Positions 27,995 through 39,172 of a DNA stretch of 64,000 nt are shown here, piece after piece. The stretch comes from Hypomesus transpacificus (Eukaryota; Chordata; Actinopteri; Osmeriformes; Osmeridae), in the NCBI RefSeq assembly GCF_021917145.1, contig NC_061077.1, forward strand, positions 8,606,083 to 8,670,082, given 5' to 3'. Each line of letters begins with the position of its first letter. The stretch's first letter is position 1. The notes below the pieces were generated by a model. The model ran no database searches and was not told where the DNA came from. It saw only the letters and a list, made by a program, of their open reading frames with translations. Made by a program: the position numbers and the translations under genes.

Positions 27995-28889
27995 TTGGAA
28001 ACCCGAGGGTGATTTAAGGTAATCCTAAAATAAAAATATCAGACATTCACTTGCACCCTGCTAAAAGCATAGTAATTCCAAGTAACCTATAAATCCTGCA
28101 CCACTTGAAGGATCAATATCTCATTTCATGTAAACATTTGATTGGTTTAAATTAAAATGTGATTTTGTAAAATCAGTATGCAGTCACCTCTCATTCTGAA
28201 CAGAACATTTTGATAATTTCCAAAAAACCCAAATGTTTAATCTAATCTGTAGAAATTATAGATTCCTCCCAAACCGCTGATACCCAAAAAGGGAACATCT
28301 TGTGCGTGTAGGCCTACATAATTAGTACCAGAAAATTACACAGTTGTTTAACAAGAGACTAATTTGCGCGCTGCTGTTTCGCCACTAATGCGTAACCGGA
28401 GAAGAATAGGTAGAATAACACCTCAGGACAAGCGCCTGGGGCAGTTGGAAACCCTACAAATGTGGATGTATGGTCTCAACGAGGTCTCTGCAAAATGGCT
28501 GATTGTAACCTATTACATGCACAGGCACATGATTCTCAATATCCAAAAGGCTACAACCGTCAAAATGTAGACTTTGTATAGGCCTAACATAAATAATGAT
28601 GGAAGAAAATTATGAAAGAAACTCAGCCAAGGAGCACCAGAGAGCATTTACTGTCCCAGAATAATGATTCATATTGAGACCTGATTAAACAATATGTGTA
28701 GGCTACCCATGTTTGCGCTGCTTTGTGTTGGTGACAAACAGATTGGTTTGTCTTTCTCTTACACCGTATTGGTCTTGTCAGGAGGAATGAGTGAGACAGG
28801 AATGAGACAAGATCAGATTGTTTACACCCAGATATACCCCCACACCATCCCCTAAAACATGTTCGCTTGACCAAACATTGTTTCAAACA

Positions 28890-28895
28890 TTTATT
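28890..28895 (-). terminator. Candidate her3 poly(A) signal
   Basis: AATAAA on the minus strand, 104 bases downstream of the her3 stop codon. This gives a short 3' UTR of about 130 bases, typical of fast-turnover Hes/her mRNAs. The call rests only on the hexamer and its position. Confidence 0.5.
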
Positions 28896-28998
28896 GATAA
28901 AATAAAACATATTTTGTACATCAGGTTAAAAAAATAAGTCAAATCTGCAGTGCATATAGCCTAACTGAAACAATGTTGTCCAGCCGACGTTAAACTCT

Positions 28999-29510
28999 CT
29001 ACCAAGGACGCCAAATGTTTTGTAAGAGTATTCCAACTACTTCATTACACTGAACGATAGGATGATCTTTATTATTTGGACATGAACTAGAGCTTTTATT
29101 GTCTTGGGTAGTTTGTGCTGTACCAATTACTTGACTAGCCCCTGAAAATAGGTCTCCAGTTATTCCATTCGATTGAGAGTGAGACACTCGGGACGTCCTA
29201 CTTAAACTGTTGGATTTCAATGATCGGACACAGCGGGCGAGGGGAACAGTAGACCGTGCCTTGTTCGCTTCAGCGACATGTTTTTGCGTTGTTGCCTCTG
29301 GTGCTGTACGTGCGCTGTAGTCGCTGTCCACGGTGCTGGAGTTGAGCGCCTGTTCTTCAGTGCATAGCAGGTTGCTTGAAAGATGCGCCAGCACGCTCAA
29401 ACGACTGCTCCCTTTAGAGTTGTCTGCCATCAACATGTATTGATTAACGCCCGCTAGACAATTCCGGAAGCCTGCTTGATAGTCAGAGATCTCAGAGCTT
29501 GAGGACGAGC
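28999..29510 (-). CDS. her3: her3 exon 4 (Orange domain to WRPW)
   Basis: Begins after TTTTTTTTCAG with the rest of a Gly codon, then SSSSEISDYQAGFRNCLAGV (Orange domain). A long Ser/Thr/Asn-rich linker follows, and then NIWRPW and TAG. The C-terminal tetrapeptide is the strongest single piece of family evidence. Confidence 0.94.
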
Positions 29511-30162
29511 CTGAAAAAAATGTACGTATGACTTCTATAAAACTTTGCACCAAGCGTATATGTGCATAAGATGCAGGGGTTATGTAAATAGCGTTTTCAG
29601 TTCATTGTTGGCTAGTTTTGGTTAAAAATAGGATGAAATGGGTCTATGTCCATTGCCCAGGCCGACTATAAAACAACTCGGACAATATGAAAGTGACGTG
29701 AAATAACTTACCATTCTGAATCTTTTGTAGATTTCTCAGATGCCTCACGGTTAGTTCTAAGATGTCTGCTTTCTCCAGCTTGCGTTTTCGAATCTTAAAA
29801 ACGTAAGGGACAGTTAGTATATTTTTTTAGCATTCATGCAGATACCGTATTTTTGATGTAGACCAAATTATATTCAAGTCATCAAACTTACATTGTTGGT
29901 GTAATAGTTCTCCAGTAGATATTTTAACTGGTCTAAGCATTTGTTTATGCGAGCCCTCCTTTTCTTCTCCATAAGAGGTTTGGACACCTGTTGAAATTTA
30001 GAGAATATACCTTTTAAAGGCTACATATACTTTCTGGATAGTTAAATATACTGATACGAGATGTCTAATTTCCCATGCCTCACTTATTGCAATGTATATA
30101 GGCCTACATACCTTTTTCGCAGTTATTATTTTAGCCTTAATGCAGTCGGATGTCGCCACCAT
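28999..30162 (-). CDS. her3: her3, bHLH-Orange transcriptional repressor (whole gene)
   Basis: Join of 30112-30162, 29892-29987, 29712-29793 and 28999-29510 on the minus strand encodes 246 residues. It is a nuclear Hes/Hairy-type repressor; fish her3 acts in early neural patterning. Features are a basic region with the family proline (VSKPLMEKKRRARINKC, residues 18-34), helix 1, a short loop, helix 2 (IRKRKLEKADILELTVRHLR, 50-69), an Orange domain (about 80-112) and the C-terminal Groucho/TLE-binding motif WRPW (243-246). The IRKRKLEKADILEL helix and the position beside gpr153 point to HES3/her3 and not hes2 or her5-type genes. The start at 30162 is preferred over the in-frame ATG at 30225: a TATA box at 30243-30250 would place transcription start near 30220, making the upstream ATG untranscribed or at the very 5' end. 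The ATG at 30162 has A at -3 and G at +4. Confidence 0.92.
29712..29793 (-). CDS. her3: her3 exon 3 (helix 2)
   Basis: 82 bases. Acceptor TTTTTAAG, donor AGAATG|GTAAGT. Encodes helix 2 of the bHLH and the start of the linker, ending one base into a Gly codon. Confidence 0.94.
29892..29987 (-). CDS. her3: her3 exon 2 (basic region and helix 1)
   Basis: 96 bases, 32 whole codons, flanked by TTTCAACAG and AACAAT|GTAAGT. Encodes VSKPLMEKKRRARIN (basic region with Pro) and CLDQLKYLLENYYTNN (helix 1 and loop). Confidence 0.95.
30112..30162 (-). CDS. her3: her3 exon 1 (N-terminus)
   Basis: 17 codons, MVATSDCIKAKIITAKK, with donor AAAAAG|GTATGT. If the upstream in-frame ATG at 30225 were used, 21 residues would be added; the TATA position argues against it. 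Confidence 0.8.
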
Positions 30163-30242
30163 TCTTGAATTGAACCTGAGCTGAGCTTGCTTACTATTCG
30201 ATCTGCTCCTGACGAGTAATGGCATTCTGGCTTGCGACCCGA

Positions 30243-30250
30243 TTTATATA
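30243..30250 (-). promoter_or_regulatory. her3 TATA box
   Basis: The minus strand reads TATATAAA. At the usual 30-base spacing transcription would begin near 30220, about 58 bases before the ATG at 30162. Hes-family genes commonly have TATA promoters. Confidence 0.6.
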
Positions 30251-33200
30251 GCGACACTCACTTAACATCTCAATGGAACAAGTGTAGTGTCAGCCACTTT
30301 GCGCTCAAAGAAATAGGCTCACAGTACCATCCATGTCTCCCTTTTTGAAGCAAATAAAGCCATGTCTCTTAGTATGAAGATAATTTTACACATCTCACAT
30401 GCAGTTTATGAAAATAGAGCTACAGTTAATTGAATTTGGTATAGGCTAATCATGTTCATGGTACTAATGTAATGTTTACATCCAGAAACTGTTTGGTAAA
30501 ATAAAAAGATATTAAATTGGCAAAAGTATATTTGCAACATGAAACACATATTTTTTTGCAAACCAAATTGGTTTCATCAAATTCCGATCATGATTCACAT
30601 GTTCATTTGGACTGCTGATTTTAACATTTTAAGATACCAGCGTGTGAGGTGATTTCCCCCCCCCCCCCAAAGATGCGTTAAATGTACCACATAAAGACCT
30701 AATTATACTGGTGTGTGTTGGGGTAGGACTGCCAGCTATTTCTATTCAGTCTTTATATACTAGTTTCACGCCACTAGATCCGTGGAAATTCTTTACATGA
30801 CTTGTGGAGTCAACGATTTTCTGGTTATGTTTCACCTGTTGAGTTACCTGTTGAACAAACTGTTAGACTATCACCACCAACATATTCAAGTAACCCGACA
30901 TGCAAACGACATTGTAAGGAATAAAAAATACACAATTTTAGCTGTGGTATGACTTTTTGTTAGGCTATCAGATATTGGCCAAATGTGTCAACACCTTTGT
31001 TACACACAAGGCACCGAGGAGAATCGCTGCATGGGCCGCCCCTTGTCTCCCAATTCTCCACACTGCACTGTCAAAAGACACAAGTCTTGGGAAAGTCATG
31101 CCAGCAGAGTCAGTGGACACAGAATACCAATGCCGTCTTCTGCACATCACAACACCTCCAAAATTATAGATGGACACTATTCTATCTTGAAAGAATAATT
31201 GAAGAAGACAACACATTTCAGAAGAACGTTGTTTGTCTGGACTTTTGTCAGTGTTTGTCATTGAGTATCTTGAACAATGTAGGCTTACTTTTTATTAATT
31301 GGATATAAACGTGGCAGTGTTGTGTATGGGGGTAGCCAATGTCCACGGATGTAAAAAAAACGTTATATTATTACAATTAATGTGTGTAACCCAAAGAGAA
31401 ACTTGAACATGATTTGTTTACGACATTTGTAAGACACGCGACAGCTTATATTGATTTTCAAAGGTTATACTTTCGAAGTTGCTCGAGTCTACTCAAGCTT
31501 GATTCCAGACAATGAGTACAATTGAGCGCGCAAGAACAAATAGCGAAGAGAGGGACAGGGGTTGCGCATTAACATCTTAGTTGTGAAGCAAAGCACCAAT
31601 GAAAAGACTGCATTTGCGAGAACCCCTTGATCTTTTCTTCTGTCTGTTTTGTGCTCACAAATTAGGTTTGCGTCACCGATTCCCGTAAGACTAACTCACA
31701 AGCCCAAAGTCAGAAAGGCTATTTTGAAATATAAAAAGAAAAAGTAGCCTATAGCCTAGGACGTTTTTATTTTTTTCTTCAAAATAATGAACGAATAAAT
31801 TGTTGAATGAATTATAGGTAGCCTATACGTTAAATGTTCACAAAGCAGTTTACTAGGGCTATCAAGTTTTTTTAATGGTTCTAAGAAATTAGGCTATAGA
31901 CCTTTATCATCAAAGCTAGAAGCATTTATTGAGGATTTAACATGGTCAGTGGAAGATTAAAAACGGCTATTGCTCATGTTAAAACGTGCAAAGCTATGTA
32001 GAGTTCGGCCTATATGGCTAATTGCGTAAAATCAACCGAATAATTGGTGCCAGGAATTGTATGTTATGTTCAAAGTGATAATACAGCGTTTAATCAGTAT
32101 GAAATTCGACCACGATTCACTGGTGAATGAGTGCTGGTTCGTTTCTTTTGTCCTGCATTATCCGTGTTTTCACGCTCAGATTTTACAGAGACACGTAATT
32201 TTGCCATGGTTGGAAACATAACAAACCGATGTATTTTTTATTCAGGGACAACGTGAAGAGATTTCACGTTGATTACATGGCATGGACACGATGCCCATAA
32301 TTTCAATTAGCGCCCACTTGGCTTTAGGGGGAGAATAACATTGGCCTACATTATTGTGACACATTAAGGCTTTAAAAGGTTGCTAGCCGAATAGGTTAAA
32401 CCACATATGTACAAGTGCTACTGATATACAAAAGAAGAGACAATCGTTTATCCATAATAATAGCGCATAAAGACCTGTGTACAAATCGGACATGCTAATA
32501 ACATGCCATTAAATTACAAGTTAATTGTATCTTTCTAAAAGCACCTCGGGCTTTCCCTTCACGTTCCCTTTTCTCTCTCAGGTAATTCATTAACCCTAAT
32601 ATTCTTTTGTTATGTATGTTTGGCGGTGGGGTTCCTACAAAGAATGATGTAATAATTGGGGACTTGTTAACAGCAATTAGTGAAGCAATTATACAATTAC
32701 CTACAATAAACTTCTTTTTCCACAGAAGAAAACGTGGTTATATTAGCAAGCGAATGGTCAGGGAGGAAAGTGAGGTTAAATGGAATTGAAACGCCATTCA
32801 GAAAAGTAAAGGCTGTGAATTCCTCCTTTAGGCCATTAAACCTGTAGGCTAGATATTGGGCTTTTGTATGAAACGAAATAATATTAAGATTTTATGTGAT
32901 TTTTATAGTGTAGGATGTATAACACAATAGTGCATACACTGTAGTTTACCTAGGCCTATTAGGCTACCTTATACGTCTAAGTAAGGTCTATAGCCTATAG
33001 GCCATAAGTAAAAATGTGAACGGCATGATGCAGATTGTTACAATCTGACAGAAAGGGCAACTAATTGTGGAAACGCCTTCCGTTTAGGGTCTTCAGCAAA
33101 AGTGATGTGGGCAAAGTGTATTCAATTACTAGAGCTCTGTTTTGTAGGCCTACACGTGTCTACTGTACTGACCAAATGACAGTATGTAGGCTGCAGAAAG

Positions 33201-35702
33201 AAAGGTAGAGGCTGTGCACGCGACGGTCCTTTAGCGAAGCTTTGATCAAACATCAAATATCATGAATTTCTATAGACTGGTCACCAGGTTATTTAAGGGT
33301 CTTTACTTTGGAAAGCCTACACAATAGCTGGTGTTTGGCTATGTGAACCGGGGTTACCAGCTGAAAAGAGCAGAGGTGCACATTAACATCGCTTAGGGTT
33401 TTCTCAAGAGCTGAAATGAACTAGTGGAAAGTAACTTTATAACTCGACTGAGGATGAGTCCCTTTGTGGAGCGTTTGACTGAAAGACACAAGCGCAACAA
33501 AAGGAGCCCGTCATTGTTAGTCACTATGGCGCATGGGTATTGAAGTTCCTTGAATTGCTAAACATCTGGCATGACTCTACTTCAGACGGATTAGAATAAG
33601 AATAAAGTGGCTACTTCAAAAAAACTATCTTTGCCCATATAGACAACAGAGTTACTAAGCGTATGATTATTTTGGCAATGGAAACTTGGTAAACATACGG
33701 AATTCGAATGAGAAAGCTGCATGCGTCAAGATCAACGATGTTGGATTGGAGATTTTATTGTCAAAACCTATTAGGTTCATGCCTTGAGCATAAATTCCAA
33801 GACATCATACAATGGGCATCCAGCAACCTTAAAGTACCAGATAAAAATAGACAGACTGGGGTGCAATGAGACGAGGGAATTTATTTTGATGATGTGATTA
33901 ATTTTGACTGGCTGGAGACAATTAGGCCCACTCAAATTGTAATTTTGTTTTGCCACTGCAATTTTTAAATATTATATTTGTATTAGCCTATTTGATCAGT
34001 AAACTTAGCCTAATTGAAAAGCCATGATAAAATGTATAGGCATCTATTGAGCGGGCAACTCAAAACCCAGCCATAGCCCTCAGGGACGGTTTTGTCTTTT
34101 TAAACATTCAGAAGTTTGGGTGCTTTGCATTTAAGAAAGACGTGATTGTTGTCATTTGCTGCAGCAGGTTTTCCCAGGACATATCCTTTATCTAGAAAAA
34201 GTGGAAAATCGGAATGTACAACTGAAAAGCCAGGAGGCGTTCCTCCAATTTTCCTCGCTCCATATTTTGTGGAACAGAAATATGCACTCTCTCAGCAAAA
34301 GCGTAAGTGCCAAATGTGGTTACCGGTGCTTTAGTTAGACAAAGAGATCGTTTAGTGACCAGATGTAAGTTGAATATGGCATACAATACAAAGATTTTGG
34401 TAAATAATATAGCCTCAAGGAGGATTGGATAATTGTCCCTGTTGCTCTTGCTCCCCTTTACGAGTTGTTTAACTTATTTACACTCTGAGGGCTGAGTTTC
34501 CTTAAACTTCGTGTGGGGTGTGGATTATCTCTCTACCCTAAAATTGGTATGAAATTGTCAATTTGTTGGTGTCAGCGTCCAGCTGGCGAACCGCACCATA
34601 TGCCACGTACACAGGCACCATTTACCGATTCGTTCCTAGTTTCACGGTGCGTCCCCCAAATTCTCCGTGGAAGAGAACTGAATGGTCACAACAAAATAGC
34701 AATTTACCCTCTGAAATGGCCACATAGGCTACCCCCCAAGGTAAGGCCTTTACGTTGACACAACTATAGGAGCAAATTCAGGGACCCGTTTCGCCTTTCA
34801 ACAATAGGCCTACGCATATAACGAAGCGGATTTTTGTCCCAAAAATACTTTTTGTAAGTCCTATGTCAGGTCCTCTTTTGAATATTAAGATAATGTGTCT
34901 TTTTTAAAGCCAAAACTTTTTTTACCGAAGGACACTGGAAGCTATCAGATATAAGAATGAGGGGTATGGAGAGCTTGACAAAAAGCTATATAGTGTGGGT
35001 GTGTGAAATTAGTATTAGGTATGAGAGACAGATAAGAGTCTGGAAATTATTATCCCATATAATGATTTATTGGCAAAACATAATAGGTCTACATTTGGTA
35101 TGCCTACACAACATACTTGAAGATTCACTGTTGAACTTAAGTTTTTTTCTCACTATAGCCTACGTTTACACAGACTAGTAGCAATTTATTGCAAGCATAA
35201 AATCCCTAAAATCTCAAATGTATGCGACTGCGTTCCAACTAAAGTTAGGACATTTTATACAAACAATGTGTACTATATACTCCACAAATAAGCATAAAGC
35301 ATACTAACAGCTCACCTAGCCTAGACAATCCTGAAGAGACTGTCAGTGTCAAGGCCTGGTAGCGACACCATGTGGTTAAGGGACATATAACGCGAACAAA
35401 GATGTCAGTGAAAAGGTCTGTATATAGAGACCTGCTATAGTGTAAAAATAAATCAACTATATTTACTAAGGACAAATCCGTTTTTTGACAGTTGAAAGAC
35501 ATACTTAAATAATTCACTTTAATAAAAGTGAATTACTTTAGAGTTTACTATAAACCTAGTATACAGTCATCACTAAAGTAAAAGTCAAAAATGCTGTTGT
35601 ACCCCAAACCAAATAAAGATTCATAAAAAGGTATAAATATAAATCTATGAAGAGATCAAATATAAGCTAAATATCATCCATGTAACTGTGCATGTTGTGC
35701 TC
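30251..35702. other. Spacer between her3 promoter and taste-receptor 3' end
   Basis: About 5.4 kb with no exon, tRNA or recognisable transposon. It holds a poly-C run at about 30655-30668 and many TAGGCCTA or near-TAGGCCTA sites. Being upstream of her3 and downstream of the T1R gene, it is the natural place for her3 control elements, but nothing specific can be shown from one sequence. Confidence 0.6.
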
Positions 35703-36625
35703 CTAGTTGCTGATATTCAGGGTGTAACTTTGAATCAGACCTTGGAAGTGCTGTTGTGTATTTCTTTGAGGCTGAAAAATTATGATATAGCACTTTGGTA
35801 GAAAATACCAAAGGAGGATAGAGTACAGACTACAAACCACGGCCAATGCATCGAGACCTTGAATGTACTTCCCCTTGTACAGCATGGTGGTTGTGCCAAA
35901 GGCCATCCAGATAAGGATAAGGATAAGCAGGCAAAAGGTGATTGGTTTAGCCTCATTATAGTTTTTGGGCAGATTCTTTCCAATGTATGAGATTATAAAG
36001 CATAACATGCACAAGACTGCAAGGAAACAGTTGGATATGACTAGTGGTCCATAGCAGAAAAAGTCACATCTCATTATAATTAGGTTTTTGCTTGTTGTGT
36101 CATTGTACGGTTTAGGTGGTTTGGCTACATAAGCTAGAAGCAACAACACTTGAAAAAGAAAAGTCCCAGCTATGACTAGCCACTGTCCGTTATACTTTGT
36201 CCACCATTTGTACAACCCAGGGAACTTAGTCGCCATTTTGAAAATGCAAACTATCTGAAAGGAGCGCACTCCTAAACAGGCTAAGCAAATAGTGAATAAC
36301 AAAACATACAAAATACGTAAAAAACAACTAATTTCTGTTGGCTTACCAAGGTAGAAGAACACATTGAAGCTAGCAACACTTAGACAGCCCAAGACAAGGA
36401 CACACATTGGTCCCCCGGCAGACTTGACAACAGGTGTGTCAAAGTTGCGAGCAAAAAGAATGGTAACAGCCAGTGTTAGTCCAAGCAATAAACTAGTTAG
36501 GACCAGGATAACGATGGCAAAAAGTTCTGTATAAGATACGTACTCCACTGTACGATCAAGACAAGCAATGCTTCCTGGCTCCGACCACTCTGTCTTCAGA
36601 CAGTTCTTGCACTGGTATAGACTCA
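35703..36625 (-). CDS. T1R exon 6 (end of Cys-rich domain and 7TM)
   Basis: Acceptor TGTAAAACAG, then SLYQCKNCLKTEWSEPGS, completing the nine cysteines. The seven-helix domain is encoded in one uninterrupted exon, as in all T1R/V2R/CaSR genes. The stop follows SYTLNISN. Confidence 0.93.
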
Positions 36626-39172
36626 CTGTTTTACAGGAGAAAATTAGAACACAGACATGCATATTTCTCTATTCTTCACAGATGTGTGTACAAGATGAAT
36701 GGATAACGCTGCTCTTTAAAAACATAAATATAGCTTTGTCCAGAAACAACACATTGCTTATTAAAGAGAGTGTAAGGAGTTTATGCATATCTATGGAAGC
36801 TCTTACCTGTTCTGTCAATATAGGTATCCCTTGGACAGATTTCACATTTAAAGCAGCATTTGTAGTCTCCATTCTGATTTCTCACAAATCCCTTTTGACA
36901 GTCAGGGGAACACTGTGACACAGGCACCTAAGCAAAAATAATAATCTGTTAATTACTGTGAAGACAAAGAATGTATTGTTTGATAAAACAAATAATAATG
37001 AAAAACTCACAGAGCTATTGGTATGCCACTGTATTTTACTGTTGTTAATAAAGAACTGAACATTTGGGTATGTTTTGTAAGACCCAAACATTACATGATA
37101 GCCATTCTTCCAGAAAAGGATTTCATATGATGCAGACACTGGGTCCCCATTAACATCGAATTGAACATTTTGGTTTAAAAGCGTGAAATTTGACTTCTTT
37201 AACTCCCTCAGGAGCTGTGAACATATGAATATAATACTTGCAGAATTAGATGAGTAAGAGATGCATATTACATCAAGTAAAAAAATAATTCAAACATCAG
37301 CTAGCCTGAATATTGCATTTGAATTAGTACCTAAACAGTAGGCTACCTTTAAAGTTTTACCTATATGCAATAATCTATCCATAGTGACTAGTCTGTTACA
37401 ATATAAGAAGATCCACTTTTATTAAAATCTTCAAACAAATGTGCTTAAAAGGGTTGCATTAACTCACCATGAAGGGGTGCACTGTAACATTGTCATTGCA
37501 TCCCTCATTGCTGCACTCCAACACATTGTGTAATGCATTGGCTAACGCATAGACGGAAGCGTAAACAGCAAAATTGTGGGATACGTCTTCAGAAAGGATT
37601 TCCTCTGCACCCACAGCGGTGCATTCGTCACAAGCAGGTCTACAGAGCATCTCTCCAGGGGAGTCTAGTGCACAGGCTGTACATTGTCCTTGCTCTTTTG
37701 AGAAATTGAGATACTCTTCGAAACCAGGTAATGGTGCGACTGACAGTGTTACCCCAATGATGGTGCCGATCGTCTCGATTCCCTTCAGTTTGGGGAGTTT
37801 TTCGTCTAAGAACCAGACATCACTTGCAATCCATACTTTTTGTTGTATGTTACTTGTTATTGCTGTTTGAAACATAACCTCTGCATCATTCAGCAAAGTA
37901 AAAACAACAATAACATTTACCCCAAGATTATCTATTGTTCTAAACATATCTAGGACATTGGATGATTTCTTCACATTAGCTGTATACGCTAAGCATATTT
38001 CAGTGTCCTTTATCATGCTTATGAAAAGGTCCAAGCCGTCTTCACTGTAGGCATCCTGGCTGGTGATGAAAGCAACCCAATGCCACTTGTAGTGTTGCAA
38101 AATGGAAACAATCAGCTGTATATTGTCGTGGTTGCTGGGTACAGTTCGAAAGAAAGATGGATATTTGCTCTTCTCACTCAGAGCTGAACTTGCAGCTCCA
38201 TAATTGATCTATTAAGACAGACACCATTTTTTGCATAGGTTTTTTAAAGCTCAAATCATCCAGCATCAACGTAACATTTAAAATAATCCATATAAGGCTT
38301 GTACAATTTTACTCTGAATACCAGGACTATCTATGTCATGTTTCTCAAACAATAATAATAGTTTGTGTTTAGAACTATGAAATTGTTGTTTGAAGATAGA
38401 GATAGAAACATAACTTTACCATAGGAATGAGGTGCATCATGAATAAAGGAGCAATAGTTATGGTATCTGCACTTTTGTATGGACCGATGATTCCTATTAC
38501 TTTGGAGAGGTAGTCAACATCTTTATCCTTGACTTCTATGGATCCATTACTGGACATGAGACTCAAGACAGTTGGAAGTTTGAGGACATTTGAGCAAAAG
38601 TCGAATATTTCATAGCCAAGTGACTGATTGGGCAGGATGAGGGTAGAGTTATTGATCTCCTGTACCGCAAACCTCATCACCTGGAGCCTTCGATAACTTG
38701 CCAGTGTAAAGAGCTGTCTGTAGGAGGATTGTGAGAAGTTTTATTCAATCTAGGTATGTCACAACATCCATTCAAAATCGAACAGCATGTGTGCCGCATA
38801 CTGTATGACTCTAAACGGCATTGTAAACAAAAAATGAGGACACTGAATGAAAAGAAAATAAGATACGAGTGCATAGCATTTCAAATAAGGAAATCTTAAA
38901 AATCCCTTAAAACTGACAGGTGCACTGAATGTATCAAACAGATTGTCAGCATGGGCAAAAAACAAATTTACAAGAAAAGAACCTACTCACTTTGAACAAT
39001 CCAATTCCAAAGGACGATCACGAACACTGTATGTGGTGGTAGTATGAACATCAAAAAGTCCACCCAGCAAATACTTTCCATCTAGGTCAAACTCCATGCA
39101 GGAGCAATTAGGCAGCAGATGTTGGAGAAGCCCTGACAGAACCAGCAAAGCTAAGAACTCCCCCATCATTGC
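35703..39172 (-). CDS. Type 1 taste receptor (T1R family, class C GPCR), whole gene
   Basis: Join of 38991-39172, 38420-38717, 37468-38208, 37011-37214, 36807-36927 and 35703-36625 on the minus strand encodes 822 residues, the family length. Six exons with phases 2, 0, 0, 0, 1 are the class C pattern. Order: signal peptide (1-24), Venus-flytrap ligand domain (about 25-475), nine-cysteine domain (476-545), seven TM helices (about 550-800). Signatures are DTPVVKSAGGPMC after TM1, RSFQIVCIFKMA at the end of TM3, NYNEAKPITF before TM6 and WYFLPKCYIIIF in TM7. T1Rs act as heterodimers at the taste-cell surface, sensing amino acids or sugars. GGPMC, RSFQIVC.FKMA and the tail NT..F...IQ.YT read more like T1R2 than T1R3, while location in the human 1p36 block would suit T1R1. 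I leave the subtype open. A V2R/OlfC pheromone receptor is less likely given the C-terminus. No frameshift or stop interrupts it. Confidence 0.88.
36807..36927 (-). CDS. T1R exon 5 (nine-cysteine domain)
   Basis: 121 bases between TTTTGCTTAG and AACAG|GTAAGA. Encodes VPVSQCSPDCQKGF and YKCCFKCEICP: six of the nine domain cysteines. This linker couples ligand-domain closure to the TM domain. Confidence 0.93.
37011..37214 (-). CDS. T1R exon 4 (end of Venus-flytrap domain)
   Basis: 68 whole codons between TGTTCACAG and AGCTCT|GTGAGT. Encodes LLRELKKSNFTLLNQNVQFD and the conserved KIQWH near its end. Confidence 0.92.
37468..38208 (-). CDS. T1R exon 3 (core of Venus-flytrap domain)
   Basis: 247 whole codons, acceptor GTCTTAATAG, donor TTCATG|GTGAGT. 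Begins INYGAASSALSEK, then PSFFRTVPS, the hinge-proximal ligand-binding region. Later landmarks are HYKWHWVAFI, VWIASDVW, APLPGFEEY, a Cys-rich CTACALDSPGEMLC segment, and YASVYALANALHNVL. Confidence 0.93.
38420..38717 (-). CDS. T1R exon 2
   Basis: 298 bases between CCTCCTACAG and CCTATG|GTAAAG. Encodes LFTLASYRRLQVMRFAVQEI, NNSTLILPNQSLGYEIFD and IGIIGPYKSADTITIAPLF, all standard lobe 1 landmarks. Confidence 0.93.
38991..39172 (-). CDS. T1R exon 1 (signal peptide)
   Basis: Starts at a double Met (MMGEFLALLVLSGLLQHLLP), a good signal peptide, then MEFDLDGKYLLGGLFDVH, the family's first conserved block. Donor TTCAAA|GTGAGT, phase 2. In-frame ATGs further up (39193, 39256) would put charged sequence before the hydrophobic core, so they are disfavoured. 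Confidence 0.8.

Larger units (their letters stand above)
24522..28889. other. Tail-to-tail spacer between gpr153 and her3
   Basis: Contains the gpr153 3' UTR, whose end is uncertain; AATAAA occurs at 25959-25964 and 26612-26617. A SINE-tail fragment lies at about 26955-26980. Minus-strand open frames around 27473-27994 (up to 173 codons) are unexplained and listed separately. Nothing else is recognised. Confidence 0.6.

Noticed and set aside
36568..36918. Plus-strand open frame of 116 codons
   Set aside because: It is antisense to T1R exon 5 and part of exon 6 and the intron between.
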